Of a stretch of 45,429 nt of DNA, positions 22,649-32,623 are shown piece after piece. The notes beneath the pieces are model-generated. The model was not told the DNA's origin and did not search any database. It saw only the letters and a program-made list of their open reading frames with translations. The DNA is taken from positions 1-45,429 of the forward strand of contig JAJOHG010000206.1 of NCBI GenBank assembly GCA_021029095.1, in the 5' to 3' direction. The stretch's first letter is position 1. Every line of letters begins with the position of its first letter. Position numbers and translations under genes: made by a program. The stretch is from Phellopilus nigrolimitatus (Eukaryota; Basidiomycota; Agaricomycetes; Hymenochaetales; Hymenochaetaceae).

Positions 22649-23055
22649 TCTCAGGACCCTCGACTGAGGCCACTTGCGATAGTTGCAACGCCTAATACTA
22701 ATATTTGTAATGGCTAATGAGTATCCTTGAATGTTCGACAGCAGCTCAACAGGAAAGTGCATGCAGAGCCATTGAGGTACAAATGTAGAATCAAGGCTCA
22801 AGTCCGATCGCAGAGCCGAAGAGTTTTCTTTGAGAATGATTCGTAGATGAGGAGGCTCGAGGAAACTCGAGAAACACACGCACGTCGCGCACGCGTCTGA
22901 CACGTGTCGACTCTTTTCTTCAAACTGGCAAATCCACTTCAGAGCGCGCTGCGCCATGCGTATCACTTTAAAGAAGCATATTACAACGACACCAATACAA
23001 TCATTGTATGAGACCGCAACCGCGAGCACAAAACAAAACAAAAAAATTAGAGAAA
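22649..23055. other. intergenic region
   Basis: 5' region of the F-box gene and 3' flank of the RNase P subunit gene, both minus strand. No coding signal is trusted here. Confidence 0.5.
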
Positions 23056-24523
23056 CTAAACAGGAGACTCCAAGTTAACCAGCACCCAATCAAACTTGCC
23101 ATCCGAGTCATCCCCGTGTTCTGTATTCGCAAGCAGGCTCCAGCAATGAACAAACTTTCCAGGGCGTTTCTGCCTCGTTTTGATCTTCGCGCCCTCTGCG
23201 AAGGCTTTAGGCGAGACGTACGAGAGCGGGGCGTCCGGGAAGGTGTTTGCGGTTAAGGCGATGAATTCCGGCAGTGTACATCTCTTGCCTAAGCTGTGAG
23301 GACGTATGTAAGTCAGTTTCATAGATTGTAAATGAAAATACGACGGGCGCGTACGCGTTGAATGCAGTCTCAATAATGGTCCTGGTAAAGGATGGAGAAA
23401 GGAAGCCGCGCCACCTGAAATGAGATATGTTCCCAATTTTATTGGGGAAAGGCGGCTCGTAGACAGCAACGTATGGGTTTGCACGGTCATTGGCTTTCAA
23501 TCTAGACATGGAACGTTTCCTCAAGTCATTGCAAGAATAAACATGCTAAGAACAGAGACGAACCGGTCAGAACTGAGACAGGCCATCCCTGCCCACTCGA
23601 AGAGTTCCGAGATGTTTTCATGCCAGTCTTCTGTCGCTTCTTCTTTCTCGACGGCGTCGTTATTGGCATATTTCGGAACTTTGAGGTTTACGTGTGGTAT
23701 GTTTACGTCCGACATTGACGACTGAATCGGTGTCATTGTTACATCCGATTGTGCTTCACAATCCAAAAAGCCTGGAACAACAGTTAGTATTGCCAGTTGT
23801 GTATTTGACGATTTTATAAAATCGTACCTTGAAACAGCACCTCCCAAGGTCCGACTCCTTGAGTAGTTCGCCGCTCATCCCACAATCGAAATGCTTCCTT
23901 CGCTCGATAAAACAGTCTCGAGTGACAGTCATAAAGATCGATTTGAACCACTTTGTTGACAATTGTTTCAGATAAAAACACAAACGTCTATGATCGAACT
24001 CACAGAAACGCTCGTCAGACCTTTTGGACTGTTTCTCGCCAACAACTCCGAGTTCGTGGTATGTTTGTTTCGTCAAAGATAGTGTCAGCATACCACGATG
24101 GTCTATACACCAGACATCCTCTGTATCTATAGAACCAATGGACAATGCAACAAGATCACTAGCAATATATTATTCAGCTATCTCAAAATCACTTTGCATA
24201 CTTTCCGAAATACTCACCTTTGTGACAAATATTTGCCAGTCAGTGTATACGCTGCCTCCAGCACCTTGTGTATTTCCACCCGGCCTCTCTTATAAGATCC
24301 TTTAATCTTCTCTAATGCTTCTTCTAGAGCAGGATGCGAAGGAAAGACGACGTCAAGCTAGAAGATATAATTGAGCTCGTGCTTCAGTTAACTCTGGTTG
24401 ACAGAACTGACAACATTCCTGTTGGACGAACGGGTGGCTGATGCTGAGCAACTCTGGTAGCGTCGAGGATGATGAGCCAGAGCCCGTCGAGACCGTCGTC
24501 CTTGGCTTTTTGTGTGTGCTCAT
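23056..24523 (-). CDS. rpp40: RNase P/MRP protein subunit p40-like (Rpp40)
   Basis: The order of motifs follows human Rpp40. The N-terminal exon starts MSTHKKPRTTVSTGSG. LDVVFPSHPALEEALEKIKG and GRVEIHKVLEAAYTLTG come next. GMLTLSLTKQTYHELGVVGE corresponds to the family's L-x-L-x-K-x-TYE-x-LG block. VVQIDLYDCHSRLFYRAKEA and GPWEVLFQ follow, and then ISELFEWAGMACL, equivalent to the LFDWLGA block. DRANPYVAVYEPPFP and RWRGFLSPSFTRTIIETAF lead to the last exon with FIALTANTFPDAPLSY and FDWVLVNLESPV. RNase P processes tRNA 5' leaders and RNase MRP pre-rRNA, in nucleus and nucleolus. At least seven exons; the first junction (near 24,400) is not resolved. The gene is divergent from pan6 with 137 bp between start codons, suggesting a shared promoter. 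Confidence 0.75.
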
Positions 24524-24660
24524 CGTCGTCGTTGTGGTCGTGGTCCGAGACGAAGTTCGGTCGGTGTCGGTGACTCAAACTCGGAATCGGACTAGCGTGC
24601 CGTCAACCCCAACGGCCAACACAGTCACAAAATTCGCCATGAGGTAGAAATTGTACGCTC
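24524..24660. promoter_or_regulatory. divergent promoter between rpp40 and pan6
   Basis: 137 bp separate the two start codons (24523, minus; 24661, plus). This implies a compact bidirectional promoter. No TATA box is obvious. Confidence 0.45.
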
Positions 24661-25797
24661 ATGCTGGCTGCCATTCCCAAGAGTCTCTCCACGTTGCGAG
24701 TGGGCGGCTTTAGCATCGCCCGACGTGCATCCATGTCGACGAGCGGTGTCCTGCCGCAGTCTCCGATCCCCATCTTCACGACGCTCGCCCAGCTGCGCGA
24801 ATGGAGGAACAAGGCGTTTTCGGAGGACAAGTCTGTCGGCTTCGTACCGACCATGGGCGCGCTTCACGAAGGCCATCTTTCTCTCGGTGAGCTCAGCTCT
24901 ACATTAAATATTGTGTTGCCTTTTTTTCTTATAATTTCTGCAGTGCAGCACTCGCTCGCTGAGAACGACCTCACCGTCGTCTCCATCTTCGTCAACCCGA
25001 CGCAGTTTGCGCCGCACGAGGACCTTGCATCGTACCCGCGCACTCTCCCGCAGGATCTCGACGCGCTCACCGCTCTCCGTGTGCCCTCGCAGCGCACACC
25101 GTCCGCCGTCTTCCTCCCCTCCGTCGATGTCATGTACCCCTCATCCTCAAGACAGAGCCCTCCTTCGCAGACGGGCACGTTCGTCGAGGTGAAGGGCCTC
25201 GGGGCGGTCATGGAGGGCGCAGCGCGACCGGAATTCTTCCGCGGCGTCGCGACGGTTGTGACAAAGCTCTTCAACGCCGTGCAGCCCTCGCACGCGTACT
25301 TCGGGCAGAAGGACATCCAGCAGGCGCTCCTCCTGCGGCGCATGGTTGCGGACCTCCTCCTCGCGCATCCGACGCCGCAGACGCTGCATGTCGTCCCAAC
25401 TGCGCGTTCGCCGCACCCTGCAGACGCCGGCCTCGCCTTGTCCTCACGCAACGCATATCTCACCCCGGAAGAACGCGTGTACGCGCCTGTGCTCTATCGG
25501 TCGCTGAAGACCGCCGAGGGGGCATGGGCTGAAGGCGCGTCGAAGAGAGACGCTGTCAAGGCTGCGATAGACCTACTCGAGACGGAGGCGCGAACGGCAA
25601 AGGAATCGGGAGGGGAGATGCGTACGGACTACGTGGAAATAAATGACCCATGGACGCTTGATGTGGTGGGAGACAGCGAAACAAAAAGTAACAGCGAGGA
25701 GAATCGGGTACTGATTCTCAGCGGAGCAGTGTGGGTGGGGAAGACACGGTTAATTGACAATATACTGCTGGGAGATAGCCGCAGGATCTTATACTGA
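24661..25797 (+). CDS. pan6: pantothenate synthetase (pantoate-beta-alanine ligase)
   Basis: Joins pantoate and beta-alanine with ATP to make pantothenate, the coenzyme A precursor. Motifs in order: FVPTMGALHEGHLSL (HIGH-type ATP site), VSIFVNPTQF, LASYPRT, VFLPSVDVMYP, GAARPEFFRGVATVVTKLFN, AYFGQKDIQQALLLRRMV and AGLALSSRNAYL. A 57-nt intron (24887-24943, GTGAGC...TGCAG) lies right after HEGHLSL. It keeps the frame open, so an unspliced reading would also look continuous. The protein is about 359 residues after splicing. The first 24 residues before a second ATG (24733) are basic and Ser/Arg-containing, possibly a mitochondrial presequence. The residue run between VVPTARSP and AGLALSSRN is slightly longer than in bacterial PanC. 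The C-terminus ends at 25797. Confidence 0.92.
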   Translation: MLAAIPKSLSTLRVGGFSIARRASMSTSGVLPQSPIPIFTTLAQLREWRNKAFSEDKSVGFVPTMGALHEGHLSLGELSSTLNIVLPFFLIISAVQHSLAENDLTVVSIFVNPTQFAPHEDLASYPRTLPQDLDALTALRVPSQRTPSAVFLPSVDVMYPSSSRQSPPSQTGTFVEVKGLGAVMEGAARPEFFRGVATVVTKLFNAVQPSHAYFGQKDIQQALLLRRMVADLLLAHPTPQTLHVVPTARSPHPADAGLALSSRNAYLTPEERVYAPVLYRSLKTAEGAWAEGASKRDAVKAAIDLLETEARTAKESGGEMRTDYVEINDPWTLDVVGDSETKSNSEENRVLILSGAVWVGKTRLIDNILLGDSRRILY

Positions 25798-25975
25798 TTT
25801 GTCCGGAAGTTTATCGAAAGCAAAACTTGGTTATAACTGCCATTTAGCCACATGTGAGAAAGCGGAACATACGGCTCGCGACTAATAATGCAAGAACACC
25901 AATATAAGGGACACGTAGAAAACAAGAACGACCGCACATATGTATATGTGCAACTATTTGCACCGGCCGTTCATT

Positions 25976-26501
25976 CTAATTTTCAACCTGGGCGCTGTCA
26001 TCGCCAGCGTCTTCGAGGACCCATTCATGGGCCTCCTCTATCATCTCGTCGATCTGAGCCAACCTCGCCTGCAGTGCAGCATACTCGCGTTTTGCATTGG
26101 CAAGTTTCTCCGTTAACATCTCCCCCTTGGCTGCCGTCGAGAGTTCCGAATCAGCAGTATCCGATCCGGTCTCTTCCCTTGGACTTTCGTGGGAGGAGGA
26201 CGCTTCGGGAGGAGGTGCATCTGCATTTCCCTCTGTCCCGGGGCCCGTTTCCCTGTCCGCGTCTGTCTGTAAGTCCGGTTTATTGACCTGCACAGTATGT
26301 GTAGGATTTTGCAGGACTGATTCCTTCCCCGCCTCTTCGTAGGATTCTTCGAGGCTGGCATTTTGCATCTGCTCGCGAATGTCATCGACCTGCAAAATAC
26401 GAAGAACAATCGGTAAGCAAAAGATCCGAAAGAAGTGCACAGCAGAACGTTACTTGTTCTGTAAGAATCTCGGGACTGGCATGCGGCTCGGGAGTGGCCA
26501 T
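25976..26501 (-). CDS. small acidic coiled-coil protein, unrecognised
   Basis: Two exons (26501-26454 and 26389-25976) around a 64-nt intron (GTAACG...TTTGCAG) give 153 residues. The first exon encodes MATPEPHASPEILTEQ. The middle is acidic and Pro/Ser/Glu-rich, likely disordered. The C-terminus holds a predicted coiled coil (MLTEKLANAKREYAALQARL, then AQIDEMIEEAHEWVLED). No catalytic motif is seen. The length and layout fit a small subunit of a larger assembly, but I cannot name one. Start choice rests on the first ATG before a good donor. Confidence 0.55.
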
Positions 26502-27222
26502 GATGTGCCAACAATGAGAGGAATTGTGAAGGTCAAGATCGCAAGACGCGTCGTCGCGTAGCAACACGTGCTCAATGAGTATGTAATCCGAGTCGCTTGT
26601 AAGCGGCTCAGAGCACAGGTGCAAGATATGCAGAAATTGAAGACAACTGCGATATATGCGTATATGAGGGATGATCTAGATTGAAGTCAGTTGCTAGTTG
26701 TATCCTTCTTTTCTTCGGTTTCTTAATTCGGACTCTGTCGTCTCTATCGTCGTCTTCAAAGCCACAGTCATCAGCTTCCTCTGCCCATGCATCGCCTGAG
26801 CCAACATCATCGACATCCGTCATCCGTACACATTTTCTACATCTTCTCACAATGTTGCTGTAAAAAAGATTTTTTACACCTCAGTGATCAAGTTCAGCGT
26901 GTGCTCGTCCAAGCCTTTTCAGATTGCTGGCAGAGACGGAGCCCATTGTCGCATAATATTAATAAACAGACCATGGTCCGGAACATGGTTTGTACATGCA
27001 CGTACAGGTAGTGTTTGTTTCCAATCAGAGATAGAAAGAAAAAACAACGGAAGACGTGTGGTTTCTTCCTTCGGAGAAGCTGTAATTTACAGATTTCGGA
27101 TCCAACTACTTATGGCGGAGACCTTGGATGGGATACAAAACATGTTTATAAATCAACTCACTGATCGAGTTCCTATAGACCGCGGCATTCGAGACTATCC
27201 GACTCGATGAAACCCGGAGAAA
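26502..27222. other. intergenic region
   Basis: 5' region of the small coiled-coil gene and 3' flank of the BTB gene. A minus-strand acidic/basic open stretch at 26608-26850 was considered and not accepted. Nothing else was seen. Confidence 0.5.
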
Positions 27223-28287
27223 CTAGATGTCACAAAGGTTAATGTCGTTCTGCAAAGTGATACTATAAGTGTTTGTCGTAGTTAAGAATATAGAGGAAAG
27301 CTCGCAAATTAGCCTCACTTTTGCGATTGCTTCGTCTATGGTATCCTTGATGTACTGAGACATGGTTTGCCATTTCCCGTGCATCTGTTTACAGTCTCCT
27401 GAGTCGCAGGTTTGTGCGAACATCTGCTCCAAGAATCTGGCCGAATACACCCTCGAGCTCTTAGGAGACTCGCGCAGGATAGGAAGGGCTCGCAAAACGA
27501 AGTTGGTCCACCATTTCGAACGTTCGTACCAAGAATCACGATGCCGAGGTGGTGGCTCTTCGCATATCGAGCACTTGACGAAATCGTCGTACGGACTAGG
27601 GAGACCGCTGATTGTTACGGTGGACTCCACAACGCTGACGATTTTCTTATGGAACTCGATCAGGCGGAGGTACTGCGACGCAGATACGTCGTGCAGCTCG
27701 CTTACGAACACTCCCGAGACGCGGCCTTTCAGAGCTGCGTGCGCCGCGGCCCTCGCCTCCTCCTTCAACTTGTAGCGGCATGCGAGAGCGAAGACACGCA
27801 GCGCGAGCGTGTCATCAACCGCGCTGCCGTCGGGCTTCGTTGCGTTCGCAGCATCAATCAGCTTCGCACAGAGCACCTTCACGACGAGCGGCATGTCGTA
27901 CTTAAGTGCGGCGGCGAGGACCGGGTCAACGGCTCTCACTAGCTTCTGTGCGTCGTTGATGGCGCCGCTGGCGGTCGTTCCAGGGAATGCAGGTGGGGCG
28001 AGCGGATAGATAAGACGAAGGAGGATGTCAAGGGTGCTGCTGTTCTCGGAGAGTTCGATCACCGGAGGACCGCTTGCATTAGAGCTGCAGCCTTCTGGGA
28101 GGAATTTATTCGGTCTGAGAGAATTCTCAGTCGGTTGCGGGAGTTCGAACATGTCTCTGAAGATGGGCGAGGCGAGCGCGAGGATATTTTTGTAGACTTT
28201 AAATTGAATTCCATCGGAAGACTGGAGGAGTACGCCATCTGCGGGAAGAGATAAGTCGTCCAGCGGGTAGCTCACTGGGGTGAACAT
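27223..28287 (-). CDS. BTB/POZ domain protein, copy 1
   Basis: The BTB/POZ domain opens the protein: PADGVLLQSSDGIQFKVYKN, ILALASPIFRDMFELPQP, then the family-typical PVIELSENSSTLDILLRLIY. Later helices include LVVKVLCAKLIDAANA and LALRVFALACRYKLKEEARA. The C-terminal half (WWTNFVLRALPIL, QMHGKWQTMSQYIKDTI) is of unknown function. A 69-nt intron (27250-27318, GTGAGG...TTGCAG) precedes a tiny last exon encoding NDINLCDI and the stop, giving 331 residues. BTB domains dimerise or recruit Cul3; this single-domain family is expanded in Agaricomycetes with unknown targets. It is a tandem paralogue of 28816-29881 and divergent from a cofactor B exon-1 stub. The intron is inferred from the parallel structure in the paralogue. 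Confidence 0.82.
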   Translation of the reverse strand: MFTPVSYPLDDLSLPADGVLLQSSDGIQFKVYKNILALASPIFRDMFELPQPTENSLRPNKFLPEGCSSNASGPPVIELSENSSTLDILLRLIYPLAPPAFPGTTASGAINDAQKLVRAVDPVLAAALKYDMPLVVKVLCAKLIDAANATKPDGSAVDDTLALRVFALACRYKLKEEARAAAHAALKGRVSGVFVSELHDVSASQYLRLIEFHKKIVSVVESTVTISGLPSPYDDFVKCSICEEPPPRHRDSWYERSKWWTNFVLRALPILRESPKSSRVYSARFLEQMFAQTCDSGDCKQMHGKWQTMSQYIKDTIDEAIAKVRLICELSSIFLTTTNTYSITLQNDINLCDI

Positions 28288-28501
28288 CGCAACGAGGAGA
28301 TGAAGTTGTGGCTGGAGATAAGAGATCAGAGATCGGCACGACGCGTCGTGCGCGTTGCGGCTCAAATTCGATCGAGATCGCAAAACTAGATCTCTCTCTG
28401 TTTCTTTCTGTATCTTTCTCCAGACCCTCGTCATCTCGTTCGCATTCTCTCTCTCGCTACTGCCTCTTGGCTAGTCTACACGTAGAAAGAGCACAAAAAA
28501 G
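28288..28501. promoter_or_regulatory. duplicated divergent promoter, left copy
   Basis: The 214 bp between the BTB ATG (28287, minus) and the cofactor B-like ATG (28502, plus) resemble the 218 bp at 29882-30099. Both contain GATCGACACG/GATCGGCACG-like stretches and CTCTCTTTCT tracts. Duplication retained the whole promoter. Confidence 0.6.
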
Positions 28502-28632
28502 TATGTCCGTGACTGTCTTCGTCGTCTCGCCCGACACGCGACCTGCGCCTTACCGTCATGCAGCTCAAGGCGCGTACACCCCACAACCCGCATCTCAGAC
28601 AGTTCTGCGCATTCCTTGCGTCTGATCAAACT
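28502..28632 (+). pseudogene. exon-1 stub of tubulin cofactor B
   Basis: It reads [16 protein letters not shown] and then loses the frame (indels after the 16th codon). It parallels exon 1 and the beginning of intron 1 of the gene at 30100, up to GCGTCTG-TCAAAC. There are no further exons, so it is a by-product of the BTB tandem duplication. Confidence 0.8.
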
Positions 28633-28815
28633 ACAGCGGGTTGAGTCGACCAACGGGACCAGTGATGCACACATCCCTCAGTACGTTTTTCCTAAAGTTT
28701 CACTGTATAATTCTTGAAGTACCGAATAGATGAATGCAGTCTAAATAGCTGTAGTACTTGTCATTCTCTTTACACAGTTTCAAAAAACATCAGTCACGAA
28801 GAGCCGAATTTAGGT

Positions 28816-29881
28816 CTACACTTCACTCAGGTCAATATCATTCTAATGAAGCCGAGAATTCAGACACAAATATAAGTTACAAGACGAATCAAGGGCACAT
28901 TACCTCATCCACGGCGAGTTGTACTCTTTCCTTGATGTGCTGGGACAGAGTCTGCCAATTTCCATGAACCTGAGAGCATTTGAAATTACGTGCATCGTTT
29001 CTACTTCCACATGAATCTGCTTTGTTAAACGATGCCGCCAGGAAGGATGATGAGAACACCTGGTCGCTCCTTGGCGAAAGGCGAAGAACTTGGGTGGCTC
29101 GCTGAGTATAGTCGTCCCACCATTGCGCTACTTTGAGATTGGAATAGGGGGTCGCGCAGAGGTCACATTTGATGAGTTCCGAGTACGGCGCGCGCAGTCC
29201 GCCGCTCTCGAAAAGTGACAAAACAGCACTGGCGATCCTGTCGTGAAACTGGACGAGATGGAAATACTGCGCCGCAGACATGTCGCGCAGCTCGTCGAAG
29301 AACACGCCGGTGATACGCCCGCGCAGCGCAGCATGTGCGGCAGCCCTGGCTTCTTCCTTCAGCTTGTAGCGACAGGCGAGCGCGAAGACGCGCAGCGCGA
29401 GGGTGGCGTCGACTACGCTGCCGTTGGGCGCCGTTGTATTTGCAGCGTCAAGCAGCTTCGTACAGAGCGCTTTTACGACGAGCGGCATATCGTATTTGAG
29501 CGCAGCGGCAAGGACGGGGTCGACGGCGCTAACGAGGCTCTGCGCGTTGTTGACAGTGCCGCTGGCAGATGTCCCGGGGAACGCGGGTGGGGAGAGCGGA
29601 TAGATAAGGCGGAGGAGAATGTCGAGGGTGCTGCTGTTCTCCGTGACTTCGATCACCGGAAGGCTGCTTGCATCAGAACTAGATACTTCTAGGATGGGCT
29701 CGCTTGATCTGGTCGAATTACCAGCTGGCTGTGGGAGCGTGAACATGTCTCTGAAGAAGGGCGAGGCGAGCGCGAGGATGTTTTTGTAGATTTTGAATTG
29801 TCTTCCATCGACGGACTGCAGGATTACGCCGTCTGCGGGGAGAGAGACATCGTTCAGTGGGTAGCTCGCCGTGGTGAGCAT
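28816..29881 (-). CDS. BTB/POZ domain protein, copy 2
   Basis: A tandem paralogue of 27223-28287 with the same layout. The BTB domain reads PADGVILQSVDGRQFKIYKN and ILALASPFFRDMFTLPQP; PVIEVTENSSTLDILLRLIY follows, then LALRVFALACRYKLKEEARA and a C-terminus with CSQVHGNWQTLSQHIKERVQ. A 61-nt intron (28843-28903, GTAATG...CATTAG) joins the main exon to a 27-nt last exon encoding NDIDLSEV and a stop. That exon is nearly the same as the terminal exon of copy 1, which supports the model. Product 334 residues. It is divergent from the complete cofactor B gene with 218 bp between start codons, so this is probably the original arrangement. Confidence 0.82.
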
Positions 29882-30099
29882 TGCAGCGAGAGATGAAGGT
29901 TGAGGCTGGAGGTCAGAGATCAGAGACAGAGATCGACACGACGCGTGCTCGGCGTCGCGCGCGTCGCGGCTCAAATTCGATCGTGTCTTGATCGCGAAAG
30001 TAGATCTTTCTCTCTTTCTCCCGACCTTCATCGTCTCATTCGCATTCCTTTTCGCTACTGCGACTTGTCTACTCTATACGAAAAAAGAGCAAAAAAAGT
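29882..30099. promoter_or_regulatory. divergent promoter between BTB copy 2 and cofactor B
   Basis: 218 bp separate the start codons, with CT-rich tracts. It is the partner of the duplicated promoter at 28288-28501. Confidence 0.55.
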
Positions 30100-31102
30100 A
30101 TGTCGGGATCCGTCACCGTCTTCGTCGTGTCGCCCGACACGCGCTCCGAGCGGCGCTACGACCTGCACCTCACCGTCAAGCAGCTCAAGGCGCGTATACC
30201 CCCTAACCCGCATCTCAGTCCGTCTGGCGGGGGGTTTTTTTTTTTTTGCGTCTGCTCAAACCGTAATAATCCAGGCGAAGCTCGAGTCCGTGACAGGCAT
30301 ACCCGCCGCGGCGCAGCGCATCGCGTTGCACGGCTCCGAGGAGGAGGGCGAGGGGACCGCGCCGGTCGGCACGCTCAGCGAGGATGAGCGCCCGCTGGGG
30401 TTCTACGGCCTGCGGGATTGGCAGGTCCTCAAGGTGCGGATCGCGCGCGCACCGACGTGCCATCGAGATCGTTGATCGCTATACAAAATGTTTTAGGTAT
30501 CGGACACAAGCCCGCCGGGCGTGTCGCTCGCGGGCCAGTTCACGGACGTATCGCAGGTGGAGAAGTTCGAGCTGTCGGAGCAGGAGTACGCCGCGCGCCG
30601 GGGTGAGCGCCTCCCTTCCCTCTCCCGCCTTCCACATGTTCTCTTGTTTACGCAGGCTCCGCGGCAGATACCGTCCTCGCGTACAAGCAGCGCAACAAGC
30701 TCGGACGGTTCGCCGGCGACCCGCAGGGCGCCTCTCCATCCCCGCCGGTGGAGGCACCGCCGCCGCCGGGCATGGCGCCCGGGCAGCGCTGCGAGGTCGC
30801 GCTCGCGCCGGGGGCACTGCCGCGGCGCGGGGCCGTGCGCTTCGTAGGGCCGACAGAGTTCGGGAGCGCGCCCGGCGTGTGGGTCGGCGTGCAGTACGAC
30901 GAGCCGGTCGGGCGCAACGACGGATCGTGCGTGTCCTTTCTCTCCCTTCGTTGGCTTGCGGGTGCTCATATACGGGTTAAGGGTGGACGGGACACGCTAC
31001 TTCTCGTGCCCCGCGCCGTATGGCGGTTTCGTCCGCCCGGAGAAGGTGCGCGTGGGTGACTTCCCGCCGGTTGATTTGGACGAGGAGCTTGAGGAGATGT
31101 AG
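30100..31102 (+). CDS. alp11: tubulin-folding cofactor B (Alp11/TBCB)
   Basis: Cofactor B handles alpha-tubulin in the tubulin dimer assembly pathway. Exons 30100-30189, 30275-30433, 30497-30602, 30656-30926 and 30982-31102 close in phase to 248 residues. The N-terminal ubiquitin-like domain has [20 protein letters not shown], then [20 protein letters not shown] and [18 protein letters not shown] linker with [11 protein letters not shown] follows. The CAP-Gly domain reads [58 protein letters not shown] and [10 protein letters not shown]. The C-terminus ends acidic (DEELEEM), as in other cofactor B proteins. Oddity: intron 1 closes in frame only if it starts with GC (AAG|GCGCGT, 30190) and ends at CAG 30274. 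It also holds a G6T12 homopolymer. Other GT donors nearby give the wrong phase. Confidence 0.88.
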
Positions 31103-31326
31103 CGATCTTATGAAAACCCGTCTATCTGTACTATTACTTTCTTCCCCCCCTCCCCACACCACACCTCACACATCGACACATAAAAACCCAATTAGCGCGC
31201 AGCGGAGAAGGTCCACGTTGGAGGACTTCCCGCCGGCCGACACGAGATGTAGTAATCATACAACGAAAAAGCTGGCTATCTGTACCAATACACATTTTGT
31301 TTTACTTCCGTTTATTAGACAACTAC
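31103..31326. repeat. duplicated 3' end of cofactor B within the intergenic region
   Basis: About 31196-31290 repeats the end of the cofactor B coding region: GGAGAAGGT, GACTTCCCGCCGG, GAGATGTAG, then GCTATCTGTAC versus CTATCTGTAC in the true 3' flank. It has internal deletions and is not a gene. Confidence 0.65.
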
Positions 31327-32623
31327 CTACCCACCCGCCTCCTCCTCAAGACACTTCGCACACTGACACACGAAGCCCCACCCGGCCTGCAGGCGCGCGC
31401 GCCGCTCCGCGAGCGGGAGCACGTCCTCCTCGCCGCGGATGTACGAGATGCAGAGCTCCGCGCCTTCGGGCACCGCGCGCGCGGCCGCGAAGAGCCAGCG
31501 GCGCCCCTCGCGGCGCTTCGCCACGCTCGGCGCGCACGCGTGGTTGAAGAAGGACGCCGCGGGCCACGTGCCGTAGCCGAGCATCTCCGCGCCCTCGTCG
31601 CCCCTTGCCCCCGCGTCCGCCTCCGTCTCCGCAGACCCGGCGGACGCAGGGCCGGTGCTCCAGAGCCCGAAGCTGTTCGCGGCGTCGCGCGAGAGGACGG
31701 TCTCGAGTGTGTCGCGGCTGAGCACGGTGGGGGGCGCGAGGAGCTCGTGCGGGAGGACGGCGATGAGCGTCAGGTACGCGGACGTCGCGCTGCGGAGCGC
31801 GCCGCGCGAGGCGTACGGCGGCGCGGGGAGGAGCGTCAGGAGGGACGCCCAGTCGGCGCCGTTGCTGTCATCATCGCCAGGCGAGGGCGGGGGCGAGGGC
31901 AGAGACGGGGCGGGACAGGCGGCCCGGCAGAGCACGCCGCCGAGCAGGAAAAATAGCGTGTCCGTGTCACGCATGGGGAGCTGCAGCGCGCGCGCGAGCG
32001 CGTGCTTCTGCGCCTTGGACGCTCCGCGCGCGCCGCGCGGCGCCGCGGCGGCGAGCCGGCAGCCGCGCACGAGCGCCGCTTGCTCCTCGGCTGCGGCCCA
32101 CGCCTGTGCGTTTCCGGGTGTCATCATGAGAGCACGGTAAGGAACGGGCGATGAGAGAGATAGAAAGAGCGGAAGCGCTTGCCTCGTCGACCTCGCGCTC
32201 GCTCGGCGCGCACGCATCGTCGGGCGCGTCGGGCGCGTCTGCGCGCCACCCGCGCGCGCGCGCATGGCGCTGCACGAGCGCCTCGAGCGCGGCGTGCGCC
32301 TGCGCACCGAGCGCGCCGCGCTGCGCGGCCCACGCGTCCCTGCACTGTTCCGCGCAGAAAACGATCCCGCCGCCTGCGCCCGCGCCCGCGCCCGGGGGGC
32401 GGACCCGCCAGGGGCGCCCGCGGTCGTACGCGAAGCACCACGCGCAGACCTCCTTCCGGAACGTGCGGTAGATTACGCACGTCGCGGGCGCGGGCGCGGA
32501 GAGGAGGGGCGTGCCGGCTGGGATGGGCTGTGCGGCGAAGACGCTGTAGCCTGTTGCTGGGGAGTGCCGGAGCTCGAGGAATGGAGAGGGCGGGAGGGCG
32601 GGCGGGAGGCGGTGGGAGGACAT
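31327..32623 (-). CDS. SET domain protein with an N-terminal zinc-finger-like insert (SMYD-like)
   Basis: Two exons (32623-32183 and 32103-31327) give 405 residues. The N-terminal part of the SET fold is RHSPATGYSVFAAQPIPAG. A Cys cluster CAWCFAYD...VFCAEQCRDAW resembles a reduced MYND finger. The C-terminal SET core has ASFFNHACAPSV (NHxC cofactor-site motif) and GAELCISYI (the ELxxxY-type motif), with a post-SET-like CQCAKCLEE. SMYD proteins methylate lysines on histones or other proteins; the target here is unknown. The intron fits GC-AG best: GAG|GCAAGC at 32182 and CACAG at 32104, 79 nt, phase 0. No GT donor gives the same join. The region is very GC-rich with long antisense open frames. 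It neighbours the Snt2-like chromatin gene. Confidence 0.8.

Noticed and set aside
26608..26850. Minus-strand acidic/basic stretch with KKPKKRR
   Set aside because: Could be an upstream exon of the small coiled-coil gene, but no matching splice sites were found and the downstream gene already has a good start.
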